From positions 1 to 64,000 of the forward strand of contig JANXSX010000068.1 in assembly GCA_025356475.1 (NCBI GenBank): 64,000 bases of DNA, read 5' to 3'. Shown here piece by piece: positions 7,951 through 17,128 of the stretch; within the stretch, counting starts at the first letter, position 1, and each line of letters starts with the position of its first letter. This DNA comes from Isosphaeraceae bacterium (lineage in GTDB: Bacteria; Planctomycetota; Planctomycetia; Isosphaerales; Isosphaeraceae). A program made the position numbers and the translations under genes. The notes beneath the pieces were generated by a model. The model had not been told where the DNA came from. It made no database searches and worked only from the letters and a program-made list of their open reading frames with translations.

Positions 7951-8958
7951 ATGGATTTGCCGATGGAGATCACAGCCCGACCCAGCGACCCCTTCGGCGA
8001 ATTGAAAATCTTCGCGGGCAAAGCCAGTCGAGACCTCGCCGCCTCCATCTGCCACCAGCTCGGAATCGGACTCGCGAAGTCGGAGACACTCACATTTAGT
8101 GAAGGAAATGTCTTCGTCCGCGTCCTCGAGAACGTGCGGGGCCGAGATGTTTTTGTCATTCAGGGGACCGAGTTCCCCGTTAACGACAACTTCATGGAAC
8201 TGCTGTTCTGGATCGATGCCTTCAAACGTGCCAGCGCCACCCAAGTCACTGCCGTCATTCCGTTCTTCTCTTATGCCAAGGGCGATAAGAAGGATGAGCC
8301 ACGGGTCTCGATTCGAGCTCGGGTCTGTGCCGACGCGATCGAGGCGGCCGGCGCGGATCGCGTCCTGACCCTTGACCTGCATAGCCCACAAATTCAGGGC
8401 TTCTTCAAGATCCCGGTCGACCATCTGTATGCAATGCCAGTTCTGGCCGAATATTACCGCAAGAAGCAGATCCCCAACCTTGTGGTCGCTTCCCCCGACG
8501 TGGGCTTCAGTAAACAGGCCAACCGGTTTGCGAAGCTAATGCGCACCACGTTCGTGATCGGCAATAAAACGCGTCACGACCACAACGAGAAGGCCGAGGT
8601 TCTCGACATCATCGGCTCGGTCGAGGGCAAGAATGTGTTGATTGTGGATGATTTCACGATCTCGGGCGGGACCCTGATCGAAATGGCCCACGCCTGTAAA
8701 GAACGTGGGGCGAAGGATATTTATGCGTGCGTCTCGCACGGTGTCTTTTCCAAGGGTGCAGCCGAGAAAGTCGAAGCCAGCCCAATCAAGGAGTTGGTCC
8801 TCACCGATACGATCGGCTATCGAGCTGAGCCACTTCCCAGCAATTGCACAATTGTCAGTGTAGCACCTTTGTTTGCGAAGGCGATCCTTTCGATCCACTT
8901 GCGAGAGAGCGTCAGCCGCCTGTTTGATGACCCCACGGGCGCAGCTCCCCCGATCTGA
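7951..8958 (+). CDS. prs: Ribose-phosphate pyrophosphokinase (PRPP synthetase), divergent
   Basis: The 335-residue protein aligns along its length with class I PRPP synthetases, which make PRPP from ribose-5-phosphate and ATP. Conserved parts include FSEGNVFVRVLENVRGRDVF, NDNFMELLFWIDAFKRASA, TLDLHSPQIQGFF (metal-binding Asp and His), ASPDVG and IGSVEGKNVLIVDDF. Several core motifs differ from the standard enzyme: the usual YARQDR is YAKGDK, the catalytic loop is NKTR, and the PRPP-binding loop DDMIDTAGT is DDFTISGGT, losing its third Asp. It may be the only PRPP synthetase of this lineage or a specialised paralogue. A strong terminator follows. Confidence 0.85.
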   Translation: MDLPMEITARPSDPFGELKIFAGKASRDLAASICHQLGIGLAKSETLTFSEGNVFVRVLENVRGRDVFVIQGTEFPVNDNFMELLFWIDAFKRASATQVTAVIPFFSYAKGDKKDEPRVSIRARVCADAIEAAGADRVLTLDLHSPQIQGFFKIPVDHLYAMPVLAEYYRKKQIPNLVVASPDVGFSKQANRFAKLMRTTFVIGNKTRHDHNEKAEVLDIIGSVEGKNVLIVDDFTISGGTLIEMAHACKERGAKDIYACVSHGVFSKGAAEKVEASPIKELVLTDTIGYRAEPLPSNCTIVSVAPLFAKAILSIHLRESVSRLFDDPTGAAPPI

Positions 8959-8983
8959 TCGTCTGGACTCAATCAGAATAGAA

Positions 8984-9029
8984 CGGCCCGGCAGGTAATG
9001 AATCCATTACCTGCCGGGCCGCTTTTCAT
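8984..9029 (+). terminator. Rho-independent terminator after the PRPP synthetase gene
   Basis: A perfect 17-bp stem (8984-9000 pairing with 9005-9021, loop AATC) is followed by CTTTTCATT. It is the strongest intrinsic terminator in the window and isolates the gene from the sugar-transfer operon downstream. Confidence 0.9.
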
Positions 9030-9158
9030 TGGAGGAATTGGGAAGGTCACGAATTCCGAACCTATCGCAACGATTCAATCGTCGATCTGGAAATCGTGTT
9101 CTAGCTTACCGATGAGAAGTCGAACCCGGTTTGCGTTCACCTCATCATGAGGAGTGCA

Positions 9159-10727
9159 ATGTCGCACTCAGATACGCTCAACGCGACCCAGGGCGATGAC
9201 GTGCCCCAGATCGCCTTGAGCCCATTGAAGACTCTGACATTCATCGCGTTATCCGTCATCGCGTTGATGTACGTTGCTGTTGCAGGGACGTTTGGGCGGT
9301 TCCCGAACCTCGATCAAGACGAGATCTTTTACAAAGCACCCGGTCGAGAGTGGGCGAAGACAGGCTACTTCCGCGCACCGGAACTGACGGGATACCTCGG
9401 CGTGAAGCCGGGACTCGAAGATGCTTGGTTGATCTATCCACCCGTTTACCCGATCACGTATGGGCTTTTCGTCAAACTGTTCGGGTTCGGCTGGCGGCAG
9501 AGTGTGGTCTTTGATGCGGTGATTCACTGTGGGGTGGCGTTCCTGACAGCGTTCCTCGCCTGGCGACTTTCGCAACGCATCTGGCCTGGTGTGGTCGCTT
9601 TCGTCTCGGTCTTGTGTCTCGGGGCCCTTGGCCGGCCCGACGACCTTGCCGTCTCGTTTGGCTTGGTGGGTGTCCTGATGGTTCTCAAATCATTCCAGAT
9701 GCGACACGAGCCCATATCCAACCGAGAGCTGATCGCCTCGGGGATCGCGTTTGGCCTCTGCGGAGCGACCAGCCCGGTCGCAGCCATTGTGATCGGTGGA
9801 GTCGCCTTGCCATGCATGCTGTGGAGATCTGGCGGATGGGTAACCGCGATCCGGATGCTCGGGTTCTGGATGACGATCGCGACCGTGGTCTTGATCTTGG
9901 TGATTGCACCGGTCGCGATCAAGAGCCCAGAGGCGTACAAGCAGTTCTTCGCCCAGTCGAACGTGATTCTCAAGACCGACACACGATCAATGATTGAACG
10001 GCTGTTTTCAGTCCTAACCGTCGGTCGGCGACTGTCGTGGCCGTTTCTCGGTTTATTTGGTCTTGGATTCGTCAGCCTGGTGCCTGCATTGATCCGCAAA
10101 GCGACCACCCGCTGGCTCTACTTGTGGCTTGGTCCCACGCTTGGTATCGGTTTGTTGCTTCTCACGAAGATTCACAACTACTCGTATTTGTGGTTCTTGG
10201 TCCCCTTCTTGACCGCGAGTTTTTTCGGAGCCATCGCCCGCAACGAGCTCTTTGGTCGTCGTCTCGACCGATCGGCACTTGCCTTGGGAATGGTCTTGAT
10301 CGGGATCGGGTCATTGCAGTTCTTCCGTGAGACCTTGATCTTAGCGATGCTCCCTCGTGAGCAAACACTCGATTATAATGCCGATTTGATTCGCCGAGAG
10401 GTTCCTCCAGGTAGCACAATCCTGAACTACGACCTGTGGTGGGCGCTCGGCAACGAATACCGTATCTTCGAGCATCAAGTGCCAGCGAAGCATTGGGGCG
10501 AAGTTCACGCGGTCGTCTCGACAACCGGCAGCCCAATTGGATCCGATGCTCCCCGACAGACCCCCCGAGATGAATATGTCGCAGCCTACTTCGAGACCAG
10601 TCTCGACAGAAGAAATCCCGACGCGATTCGACTCGGCCCGTTGACTCTCTCGAAATCCTTTCGAGGTTTTGGCGTCCATGTGCTGAAACGGAAGACCGAA
10701 GTCGCACTCTTAAATCATGATCTTTGA
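9159..10727 (+). CDS. Integral-membrane glycosyltransferase, GT39/ArnT-like
   Basis: The protein has about 522 residues and roughly ten membrane helices. The first periplasmic loop contains FPNLDQDEIFY followed by GREWAKTGYFRAPEL, the acidic DE motif and context typical of lipid-linked-sugar mannosyl/arabinosyl transferases (GT39, GT83, GT87 group). The start at 9159 is preferred over 9147 because TGAGGAG lies 4 bases upstream. The next gene encodes a Dpm1-like enzyme that would supply a polyprenyl-phosphate sugar donor, so the pair likely transfers a sugar on the outer face of the membrane. The acceptor is unknown. Confidence 0.8.
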   Translation: MSHSDTLNATQGDDVPQIALSPLKTLTFIALSVIALMYVAVAGTFGRFPNLDQDEIFYKAPGREWAKTGYFRAPELTGYLGVKPGLEDAWLIYPPVYPITYGLFVKLFGFGWRQSVVFDAVIHCGVAFLTAFLAWRLSQRIWPGVVAFVSVLCLGALGRPDDLAVSFGLVGVLMVLKSFQMRHEPISNRELIASGIAFGLCGATSPVAAIVIGGVALPCMLWRSGGWVTAIRMLGFWMTIATVVLILVIAPVAIKSPEAYKQFFAQSNVILKTDTRSMIERLFSVLTVGRRLSWPFLGLFGLGFVSLVPALIRKATTRWLYLWLGPTLGIGLLLLTKIHNYSYLWFLVPFLTASFFGAIARNELFGRRLDRSALALGMVLIGIGSLQFFRETLILAMLPREQTLDYNADLIRREVPPGSTILNYDLWWALGNEYRIFEHQVPAKHWGEVHAVVSTTGSPIGSDAPRQTPRDEYVAAYFETSLDRRNPDAIRLGPLTLSKSFRGFGVHVLKRKTEVALLNHDL

Positions 10728-11733
10728 CGCTGGGAGATCGGTCGGAACGATGCCCGAACTCCGAGAGACCAAACAGGTCACCATCAGTGTGGTCGTCCCG
10801 CTCTTCAACGAGAGCGAGAACCTCGCTGAGCTGTATCGAAGGATCAAATCCGTTCTCGAATCTGAGAATTCGTCGTATGAGATTATTTTCATTAATGACG
10901 GCAGCTCGGATTCGACGCCGCGATTGCTCGATGCTCTTTCTGCGAGTGACGAACGTCTGGTTGTACTTCATCTCAGCCGGAATTTCGGCCACCAGGCGGC
11001 AGTGACTGCCGGGCTCGACCACGCGGTGGGCGACGCGGTAATCGTCATGGATGGCGACTTGCAGGACCCGCCTGAGGTCCTCCCTCAGTTCATCGCTAAG
11101 TGGCGTGAGGGGTTTGATGTTGTTTATGCCGTCCGAACCAAACGCAAAGAGTGGTGGCCCAAGCGGGCTTGCTACTTTGTGTTCTACCGCGTCCTGCACA
11201 TGATCGGCGACCTGGAAATCCCGCTCGATAGTGGGGATTTCTCGTTGCTGGATCGCGACGTCGTTGAGGCGTTGAGCTCGCTTCCGGAACACCGTCGATT
11301 TGTGCGAGGGTTGCGTACGTTCGTCGGTTTTCGCCAGGTCGGCCTGCCATACGAACGAGCGGCTCGCGAGGCTGGGAATCCCAAGTATACCTTTCGGGCA
11401 CTCACGGGACTGGCTGTCGATGGCCTTGTAAGTTTTAGTAGCTATCCGCTCCGGCTTGTGACTTATCTGGGCCTGTTGATTACGTTGTTCGCCTCGATCT
11501 TGATGGTTTGGGTCTTCATTGATGCGATCGTCCAGCAAACCGCGCCGCAGGGCTGGGCAAGCCTCCTGGCCGTTGTCTTATTCCTGGGAGCCGTCCAGCT
11601 TATCAGCTTGGGGATCATCGGTGAGTACATCCGCTTGATCTTTCTGGAAACCAAGCACCGACCCACGTATATCCTCAAGAGTCGATCGTCGCGAAAACAT
11701 CGCCAGAGCAACGAATCAGGGAGCGTCGATTGA
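10717..11733 (+). CDS. Dpm1/ArnC-type family 2 glycosyltransferase
   Basis: This is a GT-A fold glycosyltransferase (SVVVPLFNESENLAEL, FINDGSSDSTP, VIVMDGDLQDPPE, the last being the DxD-like metal site) with two C-terminal membrane helices (LRLVTYLGLLITLFASILMV and LLAVVLFLGAVQLISLGIIG), the form that makes polyprenyl-phosphate-linked sugars. It overlaps the preceding gene's end by 11 bases if translation starts at 10717. An ATG at 10750 (MPELRETKQV) is the alternative and has a weak GGGAG upstream. With its neighbours it forms a lipid-linked sugar operon. Confidence 0.9.
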   Translation: MIFDAGRSVGTMPELRETKQVTISVVVPLFNESENLAELYRRIKSVLESENSSYEIIFINDGSSDSTPRLLDALSASDERLVVLHLSRNFGHQAAVTAGLDHAVGDAVIVMDGDLQDPPEVLPQFIAKWREGFDVVYAVRTKRKEWWPKRACYFVFYRVLHMIGDLEIPLDSGDFSLLDRDVVEALSSLPEHRRFVRGLRTFVGFRQVGLPYERAAREAGNPKYTFRALTGLAVDGLVSFSSYPLRLVTYLGLLITLFASILMVWVFIDAIVQQTAPQGWASLLAVVLFLGAVQLISLGIIGEYIRLIFLETKHRPTYILKSRSSRKHRQSNESGSVD

Positions 11734-12512
11734 TCATCACGTGGTCTACGGGTCTTGCCGACGAGAATATGGACGAAGGGATTCTGGTCGATCTGGGGGC
11801 GATTGTCGCCAGACACCCCTGGTGGCATGCCCGTGCCCGGCTGACCTTGGCTTTCCTTGAAAAGTATCAGGTCCATGTGCCCGCTGAGATCCTTGATGCA
11901 GGATGTGGGTGGGGCGTGACCCTCAAGGCGCTCGAAGGACGGGGCTATCATGCGATCGGGATGGATATCTCACGGATGACTCTCGAAAAACTGGACTCAC
12001 CCGGTCGCCAGTTGATTGAAGCGGACCTGACGAAGCCGCTCCCGGACGGTCATCCTACCTATGATGCGGTCCTGGCTCTCGACGTCATTGAACATATCGA
12101 TGACGATCGCGCAGCGGTCGCAACTCTGAGCGAACTGATCAAGCCTGGAGGACTCCTGATCTTGAGCGTCCCCGCGTTGCCCGAGTTCTTCACCGAGTTC
12201 GACCAGATCCAAGGCCATCGGCGTCGCTACACCCCGGAAACGCTGGCTCGATCGCTTGACAGTTCACCCCTTCGAGTCGAGCAGATCTCCTGGTGGGGGG
12301 AATGGCTCGTGCCGATCTTGAAGAAACAACGGGGCCAGACCCGTGCCAAACCCGGTGACTCACCTACGGATGTGTATAAGAAGTACCTGAAACTCCCCCC
12401 CTGGCCCGCCCCGCTGTTGCTGTCGGCGGGCTTTGCCTGGGAGCACAAGCGTGCCCTCGCCGGAACTCTCACCACCGGGACCTCGTTGCTGGCTGTAGCT
12501 CGGAGAGTTTGA
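11730..12512 (+). CDS. Class I SAM-dependent methyltransferase
   Basis: The SAM-binding motif ILDAGCGWGVTLKALEGRGY is followed by GMDISRMTLEKL and YDAVLALDVIEHIDDDRAAV, the standard order for Methyltransf_11/23-type enzymes. The frame can start at TTG 11730, overlapping the glycosyltransferase stop by four bases, or at ATG 11769 (MDEGILVDLG), which I find equally likely. Position as third gene in the operon suggests modification of the lipid-linked sugar or its product. A basic C-terminal half (KKQRGQTRAK) could contact the membrane. The substrate is unknown. Confidence 0.85.
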   Translation: MIITWSTGLADENMDEGILVDLGAIVARHPWWHARARLTLAFLEKYQVHVPAEILDAGCGWGVTLKALEGRGYHAIGMDISRMTLEKLDSPGRQLIEADLTKPLPDGHPTYDAVLALDVIEHIDDDRAAVATLSELIKPGGLLILSVPALPEFFTEFDQIQGHRRRYTPETLARSLDSSPLRVEQISWWGEWLVPILKKQRGQTRAKPGDSPTDVYKKYLKLPPWPAPLLLSAGFAWEHKRALAGTLTTGTSLLAVARRV

Positions 12513-12541
12513 AACCTTGCCCGCTCGATGGTCAGACGAAA

Positions 12542-12570
12542 TTGGGGCTGATTGCTCAGATCAGCCCCAA
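12542..12570. terminator. Bidirectional terminator hairpin between convergent genes
   Basis: TTGGGGCTGA at 12542-12551 pairs exactly with TCAGCCCCAA at 12561-12570 around a 9-base loop. It lies between the convergent methyltransferase and RND pump genes. There is no strong T-run on either side, so its efficiency is uncertain. Confidence 0.65.
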
Positions 12571-12598
12571 CCCACCTGGTTGACCTGAGTCCCTGTTA

Positions 12599-15500
12599 TT
12601 AGCCCACCAGTGACTCTGCCTTCTCGTGAGACTTCTCGAACGAGGCGAGCTCCGACGGCGTTTGAACGCTGAGTCGAAAGCCGATCCTTCGGAGGAAGTT
12701 CTGGCACATGTCGAGCAACTCATAAAAGACCGGTGTCACCAGCAACGCTAAGATTAACGAGAGCGACTGGCCGCCGATAATCAGTTTCGCCATGCTCGCA
12801 CGAGCAGCCGCACCGGGCCCCCTCCCGAGCGCGATTGGCACCATGGCTGCCACCAGCATCACGGTCGTCATCAAGATCGGCCGCAACCTCGTATGGTTGG
12901 CTTCCAAAATCGCCTCGGTTCGGGGCACGCCCGCCGTCCGGAGTTGATTCGTGGCATCAACCTGTAAGATTCCGTTCTTCTTGACAATCCCCACCAACAT
13001 GAACAGACCAAACATCGCGTAAATGTCGAGTGGGGAACGGAATAAGATTAAGGACAACAGGCCAAATGGAACCGTGACCGGCAGGGCCATCAGGATCGAG
13101 ATCGGATGAATCCAACTCTCGAATTGAGCGGAGAGGATCAAGTACATGAACATGACGGAGAGCATGAAGGCCTGCATCGCATATCCCAGCGTCTCCTCCA
13201 TCGTCTTCGCCTGACCGGACAGCAGGATCGTGTACTGTGGGGGCAGGTTCATCTCTTTGATCGCCGCGGTCGCCCGGTCGACGGCCTCTCCAAGTTGGAT
13301 CGTATCGGGATTACCCAGCACGGTCACGATCCGTTGGCGACCGAGCCGCTCGATCTCGGTCGGGCCTCGTTCTTCGGTCGCACTGGCAAGGCTGGAGAGC
13401 TTTACCAGGCCCGCTGTGGGGCTGGGAAGATTGATCTGATAAAGCTTCGCCGTCGAGGTCCGGTCGTTGCGTTGGGCACGGAGCCAAACGTCGTACTGTT
13501 CGTCTCGTTCCTTGAATCGAGAGATTGGCAACCCACCCACCAAGACCCGAATCGTGTCGGTGATCGCACCAATCGGGATACCCAGGTCGCTCGCAGCCTC
13601 TCGGTCGATCTTGACTTGAACCTCAGGCTTGCGAAGGGATAGCGAGGTGTCGAGGTCGGTCAACCCGCCAGCGATCGCCAGCCGATTCTTGAGTTCATCC
13701 GCATATTCCGCCAACTTTGTCAGGTCGGGACCTGAAAGATTCACCTGGAACGTCTGGGATCGTCGCCCTCCCTGAAACGAGGAAACGTCGTTGACACTGC
13801 TGCGGAGGTCTGGGAAATCGACCAAGATCTTTCGCGCTTCCTGCTGAACCTCGAACTGGCTGTAGGGGCGATCTTCCAGTTCTTTCATGCGGACATAGAT
13901 GGTGCCTCGGGTGACGTCTCCTTCCCCTTTGACCGATCGTCCACCGGAGAGCGACCCGACAGTCGTGAAGATATGTTCCGTCCCTCGAAGCTGGCGGAGT
14001 CGCGTTTCGATTTCCTTGAGGGCGGCATCCGTCCGGCTCAACGTATAACCTTCGGGCGTCAGGATCACAATCTCGTATTCACTCTGGTCATCGCGAGGGA
14101 TCAACGCCTTTTCGATCCTGGAGCCGATCGGGATCGTGCTGTAAATCACGCCAAAGGTCAGAGCAACGATCGCCCATTTGTAACGAAGAGCGAGCCGAAG
14201 CATGCTCCCGTAACCCCCATCGACAATCCGCCAGACGAAGCCTGACTTGCTCTTGGCGTGGCCCGCTTCACTCGGATCAAGCTTCAAGAATCGGCTGCAA
14301 AGCATTGGGGTAAGTGTAAACGAGACAAACAAGCTCATGATCACGGCAAAGGCAACCGTGAGTCCGAAACTCGAGAAGAACCGGCCAACAATCCCTCCCA
14401 TAAACGCGATCGGCACGAAGATGACGACCAAGGATAGTGAGGTCGCGAGCACCGCAAGCGCGATCTCGGAGGTCCCCAGCCGGGCCGCCGACATAGCGTC
14501 CATCCCATCCTCTTCCATGTGGCGGAAGATGTTCTCGTGAACCACCACCGCGTCATCAATGACGATCCCAATCGCCAGGATCAGCCCGAGCATCGTGATG
14601 TTATTCAGCGTAAACCCCATGATCGCCATGAACGCGAACGTGGGGATGATTGATGTCGGAATGGCCAGCGTCGCGATGATAGTCGTACGCCAATCGCGGA
14701 TGAACAGGAGGATTGTCACCGAGACCAGGAATGCTGCCAGAACCAGGTGGAACTTTACTTCTTCAATCGAGTTTCTAATAAATCGAGCTTGATCCTTCAC
14801 CACGGCCGTTTCGATATCGCCCGGCAAGGTTAACTTCACTTCTTCAAGCTTCGCGAGCACCTGATCGACGACTTTGACCGTATTCACTCCCGACTGCTTT
14901 TGAATCACCAGACTGATTGCTCCTTCACCGTCGAGCCTCGTTGAGGTTCGTGGCTCTTCGAAGGAGTTCTCCGCCTTGCCGATATCCTGGACCCGGATCG
15001 GGTAACCGCCGCGATTCGCGACGATCAGCCTGTTGAACTCCTCCTCGGTCTGCAACCGACCGAGGGTTCGCACCACTAGCTCACGAACGCCTTGATCGAT
15101 TCGCCCACCGGGCGCTTCCAGATTCTGGCGAACAATCGAGGACCGGACATCTTCGATCGATAGCCCGTACGAGGCGAGTTTGTCGACATCGACAGTAATG
15201 TTCATTGTCCGGACCCGACCACCGACGAGTGAGATATTGCCCACTCCGTTCACGGTTTCAAGCCGTTCTTTGATCTGCTTGCGGGCGATCTCGGTCACTT
15301 CACGAAGGTCACGTCTCCCAGAGACGGCGATCGTGAGGATGGGCATCGCATCGCTATCAAACTTGCTCACGATCGGAGCGTCGGTCCCCTCCGGAAGGGA
15401 GGACATGATCGCATTCACCTTGTCCCGGATTTCTTGGGCCGCGACATCGCCATTCTTGCTGAGCTGGAATTGGACCGTGACGACAGAAATGCCTTCGGTT

Positions 15501-15751
15501 GTGCTTGACCTCAGTTCGTCGATCCCGGAAACCGTGTTGATCACATCTTCAATCGGCTTGGTGATCGAGGTTTCCATCTCCTCAACCCCCGCGCCTCCAA
15601 GCACGGTGGTCACGGTAGCGACGGGAAAGTCCACATTCGGAAACTGGTCGACGCCGATATTACGATATGAGGTGATCCCCAGAACCACGGGGATTGTCAC
15701 CAAGACCCATGTGAATACAGGACGATTGATGCAAATGTTCGATATATTCAT
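12599..15751 (-). CDS. RND-family multidrug efflux pump subunit (AcrB/MdtC-like)
   Basis: This is a full-length (1050-residue) HAE-type RND transporter that exports compounds by proton antiport. The N-terminus MNISNICINRPVFTWVLV is the first membrane helix; the porter domain follows, then the second helix bundle with GIVIDDAVVVHENIF near residue 400, which carries the proton-relay Asp pair. The second half repeats the layout. It is the last gene of the TetR-adaptor-RND operon and lies about 80 bases after the adaptor. No TolC-type outer-membrane channel is in the window. The drug or metabolite exported is unknown. Confidence 0.95.
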   Translation of the reverse strand: MNISNICINRPVFTWVLVTIPVVLGITSYRNIGVDQFPNVDFPVATVTTVLGGAGVEEMETSITKPIEDVINTVSGIDELRSSTTEGISVVTVQFQLSKNGDVAAQEIRDKVNAIMSSLPEGTDAPIVSKFDSDAMPILTIAVSGRRDLREVTEIARKQIKERLETVNGVGNISLVGGRVRTMNITVDVDKLASYGLSIEDVRSSIVRQNLEAPGGRIDQGVRELVVRTLGRLQTEEEFNRLIVANRGGYPIRVQDIGKAENSFEEPRTSTRLDGEGAISLVIQKQSGVNTVKVVDQVLAKLEEVKLTLPGDIETAVVKDQARFIRNSIEEVKFHLVLAAFLVSVTILLFIRDWRTTIIATLAIPTSIIPTFAFMAIMGFTLNNITMLGLILAIGIVIDDAVVVHENIFRHMEEDGMDAMSAARLGTSEIALAVLATSLSLVVIFVPIAFMGGIVGRFFSSFGLTVAFAVIMSLFVSFTLTPMLCSRFLKLDPSEAGHAKSKSGFVWRIVDGGYGSMLRLALRYKWAIVALTFGVIYSTIPIGSRIEKALIPRDDQSEYEIVILTPEGYTLSRTDAALKEIETRLRQLRGTEHIFTTVGSLSGGRSVKGEGDVTRGTIYVRMKELEDRPYSQFEVQQEARKILVDFPDLRSSVNDVSSFQGGRRSQTFQVNLSGPDLTKLAEYADELKNRLAIAGGLTDLDTSLSLRKPEVQVKIDREAASDLGIPIGAITDTIRVLVGGLPISRFKERDEQYDVWLRAQRNDRTSTAKLYQINLPSPTAGLVKLSSLASATEERGPTEIERLGRQRIVTVLGNPDTIQLGEAVDRATAAIKEMNLPPQYTILLSGQAKTMEETLGYAMQAFMLSVMFMYLILSAQFESWIHPISILMALPVTVPFGLLSLILFRSPLDIYAMFGLFMLVGIVKKNGILQVDATNQLRTAGVPRTEAILEANHTRLRPILMTTVMLVAAMVPIALGRGPGAAARASMAKLIIGGQSLSLILALLVTPVFYELLDMCQNFLRRIGFRLSVQTPSELASFEKSHEKAESLVG

Positions 15752-15829
15752 AGAATGGTCAACACGTGACTGAGGGTTGGGTGGTCAGACGGTGTGGATC
15801 ACGAGATCGACACGCCCTGATGTGTACGA

Positions 15830-17128
15830 TCACTTCGATCCCAGCTTGTCCTCGCGTTCGGCTTTAGTCGTCTCGGCGGGTTCGTCCTTCCGAATCTCGA
15901 TTGTGCTCCCATCGGCGAGCTGGGTGTAACCATCGGTGATGACCATCGCTGCTTTGGGCAGGTCGCCGGAGACTTCGATCCATCCATCACCTTCGATCCC
16001 GGTCACGACTTCGATTGATCGGACCTTGTCTCCTTCAACCACGAAGATCTTGGTGACCCCCGCGAATCGGACAATTGAGGCTTGGGAGACGGTCGCCGCA
16101 CTGTCTTGCCTCTTGGTCAGGATCGAGGCCTTGGCGAATCCGCCCGGGCGGAGCAAGCCCTTCGGATTACCCACCACCGCTTCGACCTGGAAGGTCCGCG
16201 AGACGCCGTCAACTGATGGGTTGATCCGGGCAACCTTCCCCAAGAAGGTCTCATTGGGCTGAGAACCAACGTGGATACGTACCTCTTGACCGAGCTCGAT
16301 ATCACTGCTAAACCGTTCGGGGACATTGGTCCAGAGTCGGAGTGGGTCTTCGATCACGAGTTGGAGGACCGCCTCTCCCTCTCGGACCATCTGCCCTTCA
16401 GAAACGGATCGTTTCGCGACTGCAAAGAGGACCGGCCCATCGTGGCCGGGAGGCTGTTTCGAGGGGATTGGGGCATGGATCTCCATGTCAACGCGGGCCT
16501 GGCGGGCCAGCTCAAGCGTGATCTTGCTCGCGAGTGCATTCGCCAAGGTCGACTGGGCGTTCAGCATGGCGATTTCGAGGGCGGTCTCTGCCCCTTTCTG
16601 GTCATTCTCCGCATTCTGGAAGTCTTGCGACGTCCCTGCCCCTCGCGCATTCAGACTCTTCTCACGCACGAGATTTTGTTTGGTCCGATCGATCTTGATC
16701 TTGGCTTCAACGATGGTCGGGACGGTCGAGAGGTCAAAGTTCGCTGATGGCATCTCGCGGAGCCCTAGCTTCGAGAGTTCGACAAGCAGTTTCTTGTCCG
16801 CCTGGAGGACACTCAAGTCGGCATCGGTCGATTCCAGATCAACGAGTCCCTCACCCGGACTGATCCGGTCCCCCATGTCATGAAGCACCCGAGCGACTCG
16901 CCCTGTCCGTTTTGAGCCGATCGTCACTTCTTCCCAACCTCGCAAGTTCCCCACAACCTCGACCGTTCGCTCGACCGGTTGATAGGTCAGCGGGGCAACC
17001 TTCACCTTGATTGGCAAGGGTGCAGCCTGCGAGCCCGAAGCCGTCTTGACGGCTGGCTTGCCACATCCCTGACAAATTGCACCGAAGAAGATCGCCGCGA
17101 AAATCACAGGACCAAAGCGCCAGCTCAT
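15830..17128 (-). CDS. RND efflux periplasmic adaptor (membrane fusion protein)
   Basis: The 432-residue MFP partner of the RND pump starts with a lipoprotein-like leader (VIFAAIFFGAICQGCGKP), though the residues before the Cys are not ideal for a lipobox. Next come a first lipoyl half (RTVEVVGNLRGWEEVTIGSKRTGRV and MGDRISPGEGLVDLE), a coiled-coil hairpin of about 100 residues, and the barrel and membrane-proximal domains (GQEVRIHVGSQPNETFLGKV). Its ATG overlaps the TetR stop codon (ATGA at 17125-17128), showing translational coupling. Confidence 0.93.
   Translation of the reverse strand: MSWRFGPVIFAAIFFGAICQGCGKPAVKTASGSQAAPLPIKVKVAPLTYQPVERTVEVVGNLRGWEEVTIGSKRTGRVARVLHDMGDRISPGEGLVDLESTDADLSVLQADKKLLVELSKLGLREMPSANFDLSTVPTIVEAKIKIDRTKQNLVREKSLNARGAGTSQDFQNAENDQKGAETALEIAMLNAQSTLANALASKITLELARQARVDMEIHAPIPSKQPPGHDGPVLFAVAKRSVSEGQMVREGEAVLQLVIEDPLRLWTNVPERFSSDIELGQEVRIHVGSQPNETFLGKVARINPSVDGVSRTFQVEAVVGNPKGLLRPGGFAKASILTKRQDSAATVSQASIVRFAGVTKIFVVEGDKVRSIEVVTGIEGDGWIEVSGDLPKAAMVITDGYTQLADGSTIEIRKDEPAETTKAEREDKLGSK

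Noticed and set aside
10162-11538. A 458-residue minus-strand open frame antisense to the GT39-like and GT2 genes
   Set aside because: It covers two clearly recognised plus-strand genes, has no recognisable domain, and is rich in Arg and Glu as expected for an antisense shadow at high GC.
15180-15773. A plus-strand frame antisense to the RND pump gene
   Set aside because: The RND motifs on the minus strand are complete; the Ser/Thr-rich frame is a shadow.
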